DNA of 64,000 nucleotides from an uncultured Opitutales bacterium (GTDB taxonomy: Bacteria > Verrucomicrobiota > Verrucomicrobiia > Opitutales > Intestinicryptomonadaceae). Location: assembly GCA_944389885.1 (NCBI GenBank), contig CALXNZ010000005.1, positions 62,001 through 126,000 on the forward strand, read 5' to 3'. Under the pieces are notes generated by a model that did no database searches, was not told the DNA's origin, and saw nothing but the letters and a program-made list of their open reading frames with translations. Positions 46,839-55,463 of this stretch are shown here, piece by piece (positions within the stretch are counted from its first letter, which is position 1; each line of letters starts with the position of its first letter). A program made the translations under genes and the position numbers.

Positions 46839-47536
46839 CTCGTAGGCTCCAATATGACGTCGTCGGCTATTTCGCCGTCCACGAGCTTTATTATGCGTTT
46901 AGCCCTGTGCGCTACGTCCGGTTCGTGCGTGACAAGTATTATAGTGACATGTTCGTTGGCGTTTATTTCGCGGAAAATATCGAGAATTTCGTCGCTCATA
47001 TGGGAGTCGAGATTTCCCGTAGGCTCGTCAGCAAATAGTATTTGGGGCTTGTTTACCAATGCGCGGGCTATGGCAACGCGCTGTTGTTGCCCGCCGGACA
47101 GCCTTGAAGGCTCATGGTCCATTCTATCGCCAAGCCCAACGCGTTCCAACATCGCTTTTCCAGCCTCAACCATTTCCTTCTCCGACATGTGCGAGGCCGT
47201 GTATCCGAGCGGCATTATCACATTTTCCAATGCCGAAGTTCGCGCGAGCAGATTGAAATTTTGGAAAACGAAACCTATCTTGCGGTTGCGCACCATGGCG
47301 CGGGCGTCGTTGTCGAGTTTTGACACTTCCGCGCCGTCGAGCCAATACTCTCCGGAGGTCGGGCGGTCGAGGCAACCGAGTATATTCATTAGCGTGCTCT
47401 TCCCGGAACCCGAAACTCCCGTTAAAGCGAGCATCTCGCCTTTTTCTGCCTTCAAAGAGAGCCCTTTTAGCACGGGCAGGAGAATATCGCCCATTACATA
47501 GGTCTTTTTGATGTCTTTAAGCTCTATGAGGCTCAT
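46835..47536 (-). CDS. MacB/LolD-type ABC transporter ATPase
   Basis: 233 residues. Walker A GVSGSGKST, signature LSGGQQQRVAIARAL, Walker B ILFADEPTGNLD, and the switch His in VTHEPDVA. The length and the SGSGKST form match the LolD/MacB/FtsE group, which moves substrates by mechanotransmission rather than through the membrane. It is encoded apart from the permease, unlike E. coli MacB where the two are fused. Overlaps the permease gene by ATGA. Confidence 0.95.
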   Translation of the reverse strand: MSLIELKDIKKTYVMGDILLPVLKGLSLKAEKGEMLALTGVSGSGKSTLMNILGCLDRPTSGEYWLDGAEVSKLDNDARAMVRNRKIGFVFQNFNLLARTSALENVIMPLGYTASHMSEKEMVEAGKAMLERVGLGDRMDHEPSRLSGGQQQRVAIARALVNKPQILFADEPTGNLDSHMSDEILDIFREINANEHVTIILVTHEPDVAHRAKRIIKLVDGEIADDVILEPTR

Positions 47537-47545
47537 TTGCGGAAT

Positions 47546-48847
47546 TTATTTCTTTTGGGGAGTGGTGTTGTTCCCGCTTTTCCTTCTGGCGGGCATCTTT
47601 GGCATGAAGGGATTTGCCCCTCCAGACGAACTGCTCAGCGACGTCTCTATGCCTGTGACAACTTCGTCTCCAAGTTTGAGGCCATTCTTTATTTCCGTAA
47701 AAGTTCCGTCGGTAATCCCTGTCTCGACAATTACCGGACGCACTTTGTCGCCGTCTCTCACCCATACTTTTCTTCCGTCGGGGAGATTTGCCATGTCGAC
47801 TTTCTCAGATATGTATTTTCCGTCCGGCTTCCAGCGCAGCGCGGCGTTTGGAACCGCCGGAGAGTCTTTGACGCGTTTGACTTCAAAGTTTAGATTTGCG
47901 GTGAGATAGGGCAGCAATCTTCCGTTTGAATTGTCTGTTTGAACCTCCACTACATACGTCACAACATTTTGCGACATCGTGGCGTTGAGGCGTATCTTGC
48001 CGACTTTCCCTTCAAACTTCTCATTCGGGAATGCGTCCACCGTGAATTCAACGGGCTGGTCCACATATATGCTGCCTATGTCGGCTTCGTTTACCGATGC
48101 CCAGACTTCCATCTTTTTCAGGTCCTTGGCTATTAAAAATAGAGAACTGGCGCTCATGTTCGACACAACGGTCTGTCCAACATTTACTATTCGGTCTATT
48201 ATAACTCCGTTTACGGGAGCTTTTATAACGCAGTATTCAAGGTTGCGTTCGGCAACCTTCAGGGCGGCTTCGGCTTGCGATATCTCCGCGTCGGCCTGCG
48301 ATATTTGAGCTTTGGCCACGTCTATCTGGGCGCTCGCCTGCTCCCACGCGGATAGGTATTCATCGTACGAGGCTTGCGACAGAGCTTCGCTTACTCCCAA
48401 ACGCTTTGCCCTCGACCAGTCGCGTTCCGCCTGTTTCAAATTCGTCTGGCATAGAATTAGATTGGCCTGCGCTTGGGCCTTTGTGGCCTTTGCCTGTTCG
48501 AGTTTTGCCTTGGCTTCGCGCAAGTCAGATTGAGGTATCTCATCGTCTATAAGCGCTATTATGTCGCCTTCGGCTATCTCCGAACCGTAATCCACCTCTT
48601 TGCCCGCCTTGTCTTTCCCAAAGGCCACAATTTCTCCGGAAACGCGGGCTCCAACATCGACCAGGTCTTCCGGCTCAACCGTTCCGGTGGCTTCTATGCT
48701 CACTACAATATCGCGTTTCTCTATATTGGCGGTTTTGTAGTTCACGCCTGATACTCCAGCCGATGCGAATGCATATTTGTAAACGGCAAAAGCTATTGCG
48801 GCCACTACTGCAAGCGCCGCCAATTTCTTTATCGTGGATTTTTTCAT
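47546..48847 (-). CDS. MacA-like periplasmic adaptor protein
   Basis: 433 residues. N-terminal membrane helix (LAALAVVAAIAFAVYKYAFA), a barrel-sandwich hybrid domain (VSIEATGTVEPEDLVDVGAR), an alpha-helical hairpin of about 100 residues (LEQAKATKAQAQANLILCQ), a return beta strand (VIKAPVNGVIIDRIVNVG) and membrane-proximal domains. It links the MacB-like pump to the NodT channel. First gene of the exporter set; the ATPase follows after 9 bases. The tail ends in a Ser/Gly/Lys-rich stretch. Confidence 0.95.
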   Translation of the reverse strand: MKKSTIKKLAALAVVAAIAFAVYKYAFASAGVSGVNYKTANIEKRDIVVSIEATGTVEPEDLVDVGARVSGEIVAFGKDKAGKEVDYGSEIAEGDIIALIDDEIPQSDLREAKAKLEQAKATKAQAQANLILCQTNLKQAERDWSRAKRLGVSEALSQASYDEYLSAWEQASAQIDVAKAQISQADAEISQAEAALKVAERNLEYCVIKAPVNGVIIDRIVNVGQTVVSNMSASSLFLIAKDLKKMEVWASVNEADIGSIYVDQPVEFTVDAFPNEKFEGKVGKIRLNATMSQNVVTYVVEVQTDNSNGRLLPYLTANLNFEVKRVKDSPAVPNAALRWKPDGKYISEKVDMANLPDGRKVWVRDGDKVRPVIVETGITDGTFTEIKNGLKLGDEVVTGIETSLSSSSGGANPFMPKMPARRKSGNNTTPQKK

Positions 48848-48896
48848 TTTCCTCCGTCTTTTGAATATGTGTGTAATAAAATAAATATAAAACGCT

Positions 48897-49442
48897 TTAT
48901 TTTGCGTCTTGTTTCAAATTTTCGGATTTGCGGAATATCCCCATCAAATCGCGGTTTATGCCTCCGGAATCAAGACCATAGCCTACTGCGAAAAAATTGT
49001 CCACAACAAAACACACAAAATCTGCGGATACCGGTTTTGATATGCCGTTGTCCTTATCCAACAGAAAACATGTGTAGATTTTGCGGGCTCCCGAATGCCG
49101 CAAGAGATCTATGGCGAACTTTGCGGTCGCTCCAGTGTCGAGAATATCGTCTATCAGCAGGACGTGGCTATTGGCAATCCGGCACATGCCTCCTATGAGG
49201 CGGGGTTTATCGGGTTTGCCGTCTGCTCCGTAAGAGCTTATCTTTATGGAATGCACGTCGCATGGAGTTGCAATGTTCTGCAAGATGTCTGCGGCTATAT
49301 ATTTCGCGCCTTCGCGCAGCCACACTATAGAAATACTTTTCACGCCGTCCGACAATAGGCGGGCGTCTATTGCGCGGGCAACTTCCTTGACCCTATTCTT
49401 TATCGAGTCGGGACCGATTACAATTTCCAGGTTTTCCGGCAT
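48897..49442 (-). CDS. hpt: Hypoxanthine-guanine-type phosphoribosyltransferase
   Basis: 181 residues. The PRPP-binding motif VLLIDDILDTGATAKF is clear, and the fold is the class I phosphoribosyltransferase. VWLREGAKYIAADI near residue 45 and the C-terminal VVDNFFAVGYGLDSGGINRD match the HPRT hood region. It salvages hypoxanthine and guanine to IMP and GMP. It lies between a small Cys-rich protein gene and the exporter operon, all on the minus strand. Confidence 0.9.
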   Translation of the reverse strand: MPENLEIVIGPDSIKNRVKEVARAIDARLLSDGVKSISIVWLREGAKYIAADILQNIATPCDVHSIKISSYGADGKPDKPRLIGGMCRIANSHVLLIDDILDTGATAKFAIDLLRHSGARKIYTCFLLDKDNGISKPVSADFVCFVVDNFFAVGYGLDSGGINRDLMGIFRKSENLKQDAK

Positions 49443-49478
49443 CTTATTATGGATTCCACAATGGGGCTGGATTAAAAA

Positions 49479-49799
49479 CTATTTTAAGCGCGATGCGACT
49501 ATTTCAGCGGCTATACGCACGCAATCTTCGCACGGCGTCTTAAATTTTGCCTTTATTTCTTTGCAACGGGTGTCGCCGACCCTCTTTGAGAATTCTTCTT
49601 CGACGGAATAGTCGTTGGGGCAAAGTTGTTTAGCCGCAAAAAGAGCTCCGCATATGCCTTCGGGAGCGCGGCCTCCGCTGTTGGCCTTTAGCCATTCCGA
49701 CTTTTGCGCATCCATCTCCGCAAAGGCCGCATAGACGGTTTGGGCGCATGTTAAGGGCTTGCGAAATTCGCTCGCAGCTTTTGATATTCTCTTATCCAT
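49479..49799 (-). CDS. C_GCAxxG_C_C family redox-type protein
   Basis: 106 residues. The family's spaced cysteines are present: Cys18 in LTCAQTVY, Cys50 in GRAPEGICGALFAA, Cys60, Cys79 in DTRCKEI, and Cys90/Cys93 in PCEDCVRIAAE. The first G-C of the name motif is changed to G-I-C. Members are predicted redox or metal-binding proteins of unknown role. Eight bases separate it from rph upstream, and it may be co-transcribed with rph and hpt. Confidence 0.85.
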   Translation of the reverse strand: MDKRISKAASEFRKPLTCAQTVYAAFAEMDAQKSEWLKANSGGRAPEGICGALFAAKQLCPNDYSVEEEFSKRVGDTRCKEIKAKFKTPCEDCVRIAAEIVASRLK

Positions 49800-49807
49800 A
49801 TCTTATC

Positions 49808-50551
49808 CTATTTTTTTAACGCGGATTCTATCGCGCGCTCCTGCAAAATTCGTATTTTTTCTATCCCCCCGCGCGCAAGATTTAAGAGCGCAAGCAAGTC
49901 GGACTCCTCAAATACGGACTCCTCTCCGCCGCACTGAATTTCAACGAGCTTTCCCGAACCAGTCATTACTATGTTCGCGTCAACGTCTGCGGCGCAGTCT
50001 TCTTGATAAGGCAGGTCGAGCAGCTTTTTGCCGTCGAGAAGTCCCGCGCTCACAGCAGCCACCGAGTCTAAAAATGGGTCTGCCGATATTTCTCCTGAGG
50101 CTATAAATTTTGAAACCGCTATTTTTGCGGCGACGTACGCTCCGCTTATCGAAGCCGTGCGAGTGCCTCCGTCCGCCTGAAGGACGTCGCAATCTATGAG
50201 CAGGCTGTATCCGGGGATTTTAGACAGATCCGCCACGGCCCTCAGAGAGCGGCCTATAAGCCTTTGAATTTCCACGGAGCGCCCGTCCGTCTTTCCCGAA
50301 GATGGACGCGGCTTTCTTGTTAGCGTAGAGTATGGCAGCATTGAATATTCGGCGGTCATCCAACCTTTTTGCGGTTCGAGGCCGTTCATCCATGATGGAA
50401 TTTTCTTTTCCAAGCATGCAGCGCATATTACTTTTGTGTTTCCGAATATTGCCAATACTGATCCCGCAGCATTCGGGGCTATACCCGTCTCAAAACTTAT
50501 GGGGCGCAGTTCGTCGCATCTTCTTCCGTCGAATCTCAATTCATTTTCCAT
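49808..50551 (-). CDS. rph: Ribonuclease PH
   Basis: Phosphorolytic 3'-5' exoribonuclease that trims tRNA 3' ends. 247 residues. The N-terminal RFDGRRCDELRPISFETG, the MLPYSTLTRKPRPSS active-site region, EIQRLIGRSLRAV, and DCDVLQADGGTRTASISGAY are the family signatures. Complete and cytoplasmic. It is divergent from the HAD phosphatase gene at 50654 with about 100 bases between the starts. Confidence 0.96.
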   Translation of the reverse strand: MENELRFDGRRCDELRPISFETGIAPNAAGSVLAIFGNTKVICAACLEKKIPSWMNGLEPQKGWMTAEYSMLPYSTLTRKPRPSSGKTDGRSVEIQRLIGRSLRAVADLSKIPGYSLLIDCDVLQADGGTRTASISGAYVAAKIAVSKFIASGEISADPFLDSVAAVSAGLLDGKKLLDLPYQEDCAADVDANIVMTGSGKLVEIQCGGEESVFEESDLLALLNLARGGIEKIRILQERAIESALKK

Positions 50552-50653
50552 GATTCGAAGTTTGTATCCGCAAAGCGTTTACGCCAACAAAATTTTTGTA
50601 AAATTTTAGACTTTAAAATTACTCGGCTTTTTGTTTGGCTTCTGCCGTTTTTT

Positions 50654-51313
50654 ATGAGAAAGGACGCCGCTTTTATATTCGACTTTGACGGAACTCTTGC
50701 AGATTCGCTTCCGGCTATTTGCAAAGCTTTGGTTAAAACATACGAGAACTTTGGACTCGTGTCCCCGGGAATCGACGAGTTCATCTCCAGATTCGGCGCA
50801 ACTGAATACGGCATCTTGAAATCTCTCAATCCCGACAAAGGCGACGCTATGTACGATGAATTTATGCGCCAGTACGCCTTGCTTACAGATGCCATGGCTC
50901 CGCGGCCTTTCGATGGCGTTGTGGAAATGTTGGGCGCATTGAAAAAGTCGGGAATCCGCATGGCTCTCGTGACGGGCAAAAGCCTCGCGAGTACTTATTA
51001 CGCCCTCGGAAAGTACAATCTCGATACCTACTTTGACTATGTTGGAGTAGGGGGCGATACTGGCAGCGTTAAGACTTTGCGAATATCTACCGCAATTAAA
51101 CGCTGGGAAATTTCGCCGGATAATGTCTATTATGTAGGAGACAGCCCCATGGATGTTGACGATGCCAAAAGGGCTGGGGTTCATGCGATATCAGCCGCAT
51201 GGGCGGGCGGAAGGTTTTCCAAAGAGATTGTCGGGAAAAATCCCGAAATGATTTTCGGGGATATTAAAACTTTTAAACTCTGGCTCGCAGAGAAATTTGG
51301 TGTCAATTTTTAG
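50654..51313 (+). CDS. HAD-family hydrolase, phosphoglycolate phosphatase-like
   Basis: 219 residues. Motif I DFDGTLADS, motif II MALVTGKS, motif III lysine around TLRIST-AIKRWE, motif IV YYVGDSPMDVDDAKRAG. The helical cap lies between motifs I and II, as in phosphoglycolate phosphatase and pyrophosphatase PpaX-type enzymes. The substrate is not fixed by sequence. It is followed, after 102 bases, by the squalene-hopene cyclase gene on the same strand. Confidence 0.9.
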   Translation: MRKDAAFIFDFDGTLADSLPAICKALVKTYENFGLVSPGIDEFISRFGATEYGILKSLNPDKGDAMYDEFMRQYALLTDAMAPRPFDGVVEMLGALKKSGIRMALVTGKSLASTYYALGKYNLDTYFDYVGVGGDTGSVKTLRISTAIKRWEISPDNVYYVGDSPMDVDDAKRAGVHAISAAWAGGRFSKEIVGKNPEMIFGDIKTFKLWLAEKFGVNF

Positions 51314-51415
51314 TTGGCGGTTTATAGGACACTTTATTGCGAATAATTTTCATGTTCAATAAAATGTTGACTATTTTATGCCGACCGAGAGAATAAATCG
51401 CCAAAGTTTATTATC

Positions 51416-53455
51416 ATGGATACCGCAAACACCAATAAAGAGTCCGCAGTTTTAGCGGACGCAAAACGCAATTTTAGAAAGACAATCCGTAGCGCAATAG
51501 ATTGGATTAGAGTACGGCAGGCCGACGACGGCATATGGAACGGTCCCATAGAGACAAATTGCTGCATGGAGGCCCAGTGGATTCTGGCGATGTATTTTAT
51601 AGACTTTGAAGATCCCAAGAAGGAGCGGGTTCTTCAGTATATACTTGACAGGCAGCGCGAAGACGGTTCGTGGGACGTCTATTACGGATCTGAACAAGGA
51701 GATATAAACACTACTTTGGAATGTTATTTTGCTCTTAGAGTCAGCGGATTTGACCCGGACGACCCCGTTCTTGCCAAGGCGAGAAAGTGGCTGCTGGACA
51801 ATAAGTGGATTGAGCGCATAAGAGTTTTTACAAAATATTGGTTGGCGCTATTCGGGCAGTGGCCGTGGGCGCATACCCCCGTGCTTCCTCCTGAATTGAT
51901 GTTTCTTCCCAAATGGTGCCCATTTAACTTTTACGACTTTGCGGCTTGGGCGCGCTCCACTATGATGCCGATAGCAATCCTTACGGCGCGCAGGCCCATA
52001 AAAGAACTTCCCGAACATCTCCAGCTTGACGAATTGTTTCCGGAAGGGCGCGAAAAGGCGGATTATCGCATGCCCCGCAAGAACGAGAGCTTCTTGAGTT
52101 GGGACAACTTCTTCATGAAGCTCGACCACATGATGCACGCATACAATCGCTCTCCCATAAAACCTTTCCGCGAGAGCGCTATAAAACTTATACTGCAATG
52201 GCTGCTTGAGCACCAAGACGAGGACGGCGCATGGGGCGGAATCCAGCCGCCCTGGATATACGCGATAATAGTGATGAAAATCGAGGGGTTCGCCTTGGAT
52301 CAGATAAATATGTCGAGGGCCATAGACGCGTTTAATCTCCATTGGCAAGTCAGGCGCGGGGAAGGTACTATGCTGCAGGCCAGCGAAAGCCCAATATGGG
52401 ATACCTTCTTGACCATGACCGCCCTTATAGATGCTGGCGAGACTCCCGGGTCGTGTCCGGAGTTGTTGAAGGCTCTTGATTACGTTCTCTCTAAAGAAAA
52501 TCGCTATTACGGGGACTGGTCTGTAAAGGTTGGCAGGAATGTTGAGCCGAGCGGTTGGGCTTTCCAGCGTGCCAACAATTACTATCCAGATGTTGACGAC
52601 GCCGCTATCGCGATAATTACTCTGAAAAAAATACAAAAACTTCTTCCGAGAGAAGGCGCGCGGGCCTATCGCGTGGATGCGGCAATACGCCGTTGCATAA
52701 ATTGGCTGCTGGCAATGCAGTGTTCAAATGGCGGTTGGGGAGCCTTCGATAAAGACAACAACAGGGCGGTTGTCACAAAAATTCCCTTCTGCGATTTCGG
52801 AGAAGTGCTCGATCCTCCAAGCGCCGACGTCACCGCGCATGTGGTGGAGGCTTTGGCTATGTGCGGATTTTCCCGCAATCACCCCGCTATGGCGCGCGCT
52901 CTTGAGTTTATATATAAAGAACAGGAGGACGACGGAAGCTGGTTCGGGCGCTGGGGGGTAAATTATATATACGGCACATGGTCTGTCCTGCCGGCTCTCA
53001 TCGCCGTTGGCGACACAAAGGAAACTCCCTGCGTGCGGAAGGCTCTTGAATGGTTGGCGTCAAAACAGAACGCCGACGGCGGTTGGGGCGAGAGCATAGC
53101 ATCTTATATGGAGCCTAAATATTCTGGCACGGGAATACCTTCTACGGCTTCGCAGACGGCTTGGGCAATTATCGCTTTTCTTGCGGCAAAAGATAGAAAT
53201 TACGACGAGACTATTGCGCGCGGCTGCGAATTTTTGAGCAGGACCCAGCGCTCCGATGGAACTTGGGACGAGCCTTATTATACTGGAACCGGATTCCCGG
53301 GTTATGGATTGGGCGCGAAAGTCGATCTTCGCGCTGGAGCTACTTTGCCGCAGGGCAAAGAGCTGGCCCGCGGCTTTATGCTGAATTATAATTGGTATCG
53401 CCACTATTTCCCGATTACCGCACTCGGCAGGGCTGAGAAGTATTTTAAGCAATGA
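51416..53455 (+). CDS. shc: Squalene-hopene cyclase
   Basis: Cyclises squalene to hopene/hopanol, the first step to hopanoid lipids; a monotopic membrane protein. 679 residues. The catalytic DXDD motif is DVDD at residues 392-395. Several QW repeats are visible (QREDGSWDVYYGS, QCSNGGWGAFD, EQEDDGSWFGRWGV, QNADGGWGES, QRSDGTWDE), spread over both alpha-barrel domains. It is full length. No other hopanoid genes (hpnC/D/E for squalene) are in the window, so they must lie elsewhere. Confidence 0.97.
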   Translation: MDTANTNKESAVLADAKRNFRKTIRSAIDWIRVRQADDGIWNGPIETNCCMEAQWILAMYFIDFEDPKKERVLQYILDRQREDGSWDVYYGSEQGDINTTLECYFALRVSGFDPDDPVLAKARKWLLDNKWIERIRVFTKYWLALFGQWPWAHTPVLPPELMFLPKWCPFNFYDFAAWARSTMMPIAILTARRPIKELPEHLQLDELFPEGREKADYRMPRKNESFLSWDNFFMKLDHMMHAYNRSPIKPFRESAIKLILQWLLEHQDEDGAWGGIQPPWIYAIIVMKIEGFALDQINMSRAIDAFNLHWQVRRGEGTMLQASESPIWDTFLTMTALIDAGETPGSCPELLKALDYVLSKENRYYGDWSVKVGRNVEPSGWAFQRANNYYPDVDDAAIAIITLKKIQKLLPREGARAYRVDAAIRRCINWLLAMQCSNGGWGAFDKDNNRAVVTKIPFCDFGEVLDPPSADVTAHVVEALAMCGFSRNHPAMARALEFIYKEQEDDGSWFGRWGVNYIYGTWSVLPALIAVGDTKETPCVRKALEWLASKQNADGGWGESIASYMEPKYSGTGIPSTASQTAWAIIAFLAAKDRNYDETIARGCEFLSRTQRSDGTWDEPYYTGTGFPGYGLGAKVDLRAGATLPQGKELARGFMLNYNWYRHYFPITALGRAEKYFKQ

Positions 53456-53525
53456 TTCGAGATAGGCTATATATACGCATGGGCGCGCAGCCTTTGGAGG
53501 TGGCGCGCTTTATGTTTTTTATGTT

Positions 53526-53633
53526 ATGAAAATAAGGTGGGCGAAATTGGGAATGCCGGAGTGTTCCTTGGAGATGGCGCGGCGGCAGAAAATGCTCGAC
53601 AGAAGATTGGCTAACCGTAAGTATGCACGCTAA
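53526..53633 (+). CDS. Possible small basic protein, 35 aa
   Basis: A 36-codon frame ending two bases before the sugar transferase start. The peptide (KIRWAKLGMPECSLEMARRQ onward) has 35 residues, many basic, with no signal peptide. A shorter 16-residue frame at 53479-53529 overlaps its start by ATGA. There is no clear ribosome binding site, so expression is uncertain; it may be a leader or a chance frame. Confidence 0.3.
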   Translation: MKIRWAKLGMPECSLEMARRQKMLDRRLANRKYAR

Positions 53634-53635
53634 AA

Positions 53636-54304
53636 ATGCCGACTCATGAGCCTATGAGATTGTATCCACATATAAAACGCCTTATGGACATTGTCCTATC
53701 GCTGTTTTTTTTGGCGCTGTTTATGCCGGTGATTATCTTGGAATACATTCTCGTCAGAATCTTCATCTCAAAGCAGGCTATTTTTGTGCAGGAGCGCGGA
53801 GGAATCAATTTTTCAGTAATAAAGGTTTATAAATTTAAGACAATGTTGGACAAGTTTGACAGGCGCGGAAACGCCCTCCCTGACAAATACAGACTTTCCA
53901 AAATAGGCAATGTGCTTCGCAAGCTCAGTATAGACGAGCTGTTGCAGTTTTTTAACGTGTTGAAGGGGGATATGTCTATAATAGGGCCGCGCCCGCTCAT
54001 ACTTAGCCAGATTGAGCAGCTGCCTGAAAAATACAAGGTGAGAAGCCGCGTGCGCCCCGGCATAACCGGTCTGGCCCAGGTAAACGGCAGAAATTCCCTA
54101 ACTTTCAGCAGAAAATACGAATACGATATCGAATACGTGAAGAATTATTCTTTCGCGATGGACATGAAAATACTCTGGAAAACGATATTCGTAGTATTCT
54201 CCATGAAGGATAATCCCATTACAACTCCGGTTAAAGAACTTGACGATATACGCGTCCAGAAAAATTGCGGGGACTCAAAACCGGAAAAATCCCACAGAAA
54301 ATAA
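53636..54304 (+). CDS. Bacterial sugar transferase (polyprenyl-phosphate glycosyl-1-phosphate transferase)
   Basis: 222 residues. One N-terminal hydrophobic re-entrant helix (IVLSLFFLALFMPVIILEYI) leads to the catalytic domain of the PglC/WcaJ family: KVYKFKTMLD, LRKLSIDELLQFFNVLKGDM, SIIGPRPL, RPGITGLAQVNGRN and YDIEYVKNYSF. The DE pair in SIDEL is the catalytic acid pair. It starts surface polysaccharide or glycan synthesis by loading a sugar phosphate on undecaprenyl phosphate. The family's long N-terminal CoA-like domain is absent. It lies after shc on the same strand. Confidence 0.92.
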   Translation: MPTHEPMRLYPHIKRLMDIVLSLFFLALFMPVIILEYILVRIFISKQAIFVQERGGINFSVIKVYKFKTMLDKFDRRGNALPDKYRLSKIGNVLRKLSIDELLQFFNVLKGDMSIIGPRPLILSQIEQLPEKYKVRSRVRPGITGLAQVNGRNSLTFSRKYEYDIEYVKNYSFAMDMKILWKTIFVVFSMKDNPITTPVKELDDIRVQKNCGDSKPEKSHRK

Positions 54305-54321
54305 TCGAATTTAACGGGAAA

Positions 54322-55320
54322 TTATTTCTGCCCGCTTTTTAGGCTGCTCTTGCGTATTATCAATTCACCCTCTATATTGGCCACGTAAGGTTCGGGATTG
54401 TCGATTATCGTCTTAAAGCACCTCTGGGCGAAAATTTTTATAGGCTGACGGAATGACGTTATGGCGGGTATGTATGTAGCAGCTGCAGGAATGTCGTCAT
54501 AGCCGATTACGACAATATCGTCTGGGACGCGGATTCCGTTTTCCCACATGGTGCGAATCACGCCCATGGCGATGGTGTCGGTGGCGCATACTATGGCGTG
54601 CGGCAGGCTTTCATGGCCTTTAGACAACAATTCTCTGGCGCATATGGTCCCGGTCTTAAAATCGCTTGCATTGTGTTGTAATTCGAGAGCTTGCAGGTCG
54701 CATTTAAATTCGGACGCAGCGGAAATAAAAGTGTTCCGCCTGAGTTCCTGCGCGGGCAGATCCCTGGCTATAAATTTTATTTTTGAGAGTTTTAAGTCGT
54801 TTACGAGGTGGTTGAGAATTTTGCGCATGGCGTCGGCCTCGTCTATGGAAATCGTCAACTTTAGGTTTTGATGTTCGCCGTGCCCTATGCGCGTTATGGG
54901 TATTTCTTTAAAAGCGTCCGTCCACGACAAGTCGCCGTAGCTGCCAAGAATTATTATTCCGTCGACAAAATGCTTGTATAAGGGAAGCAAATCGGATTCC
55001 TCGGGCTTGCGGTTCAGAAATCCCACAAGCAAAACCGAATAGTTGTTGTCGTGGGCAAGCTGTTGAATCTCGTTTATCAACAGGGCAAAGTAGGGATCGT
55101 GAAAGTCGTAGACAACAACGCCTATTGTGCGGCTCTTCTTGCCTTTTAGCACCAAGGCAGCGGGGCTCGGCACATAGTTGAGCTCCTTTGCCACGCGTAT
55201 TATATCTTCTATCTTCTTTGGGTGTACCCCTATTTTATGCGCCTGGCCGGACAACACTCTCGACACCAGCGAAGTGGAAACTCCTATGCGTTTTGCTATA
55301 TCTTTTTGGGTGACTTTCAT
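54322..55320 (-). CDS. LacI-family transcriptional regulator
   Basis: 332 residues from the ATG at 55320 (MKVTQKDIAKRIGVS); an in-frame TTG at 55353 adds 11 residues and cannot be ruled out. The helix-turn-helix is KDIAKRIGVSTSLVSRVLSG, and the hinge helix PSPAALVLKGKKSRTIGVV carries the leucine that inserts at the operator's central CG. The effector domain is the periplasmic-binding-protein type. It is divergent from uxaC with 143 bases between the starts. A matching operator lies in the uxaC promoter, so it probably represses the glucuronate operon and is released by a sugar acid. Confidence 0.93.
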   Translation of the reverse strand: MKVTQKDIAKRIGVSTSLVSRVLSGQAHKIGVHPKKIEDIIRVAKELNYVPSPAALVLKGKKSRTIGVVVYDFHDPYFALLINEIQQLAHDNNYSVLLVGFLNRKPEESDLLPLYKHFVDGIIILGSYGDLSWTDAFKEIPITRIGHGEHQNLKLTISIDEADAMRKILNHLVNDLKLSKIKFIARDLPAQELRRNTFISAASEFKCDLQALELQHNASDFKTGTICARELLSKGHESLPHAIVCATDTIAMGVIRTMWENGIRVPDDIVVIGYDDIPAAATYIPAITSFRQPIKIFAQRCFKTIIDNPEPYVANIEGELIIRKSSLKSGQK

Positions 55321-55426
55321 CGAGGGAATAAAAAGGTTGATTTCTTCACTCAAGATTTGTTATTGTTGCTCAACTTTTATGCAAGCAGTTTCTGCAAATT
55401 TTGTGCGGTAGAATTTCAAAAATTGC

Positions 55427-55455
55427 TTGACCCATACTCAAACGATTGAGATTAT
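55427..55455 (+). promoter_or_regulatory. uxaC promoter with LacI-type operator in the spacer
   Basis: TTGACC at 55427-55432, a 17-base spacer, and GATTAT at 55450-55455. The spacer holds the near-palindrome CTCAAACGATTGAG (55437-55450, one mismatched pair, central CG). A transcript would start about 2 bases before the uxaC ATG at 55464, and no ribosome binding site is visible, so the mRNA may be leaderless. Confidence 0.6.
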
Positions 55456-55463
55456 AAGTTAAA

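Noticed and set aside
51848-52636. 262-codon minus-strand frame inside shc
   Set aside because: Antisense to a conserved cyclase with QW and DXDD motifs; no family signals of its own.
54305-54340. Hairpin between the sugar transferase and LacI gene ends
   Set aside because: The stem is only about four bases and overlaps the LacI coding end; too weak to call a terminator.
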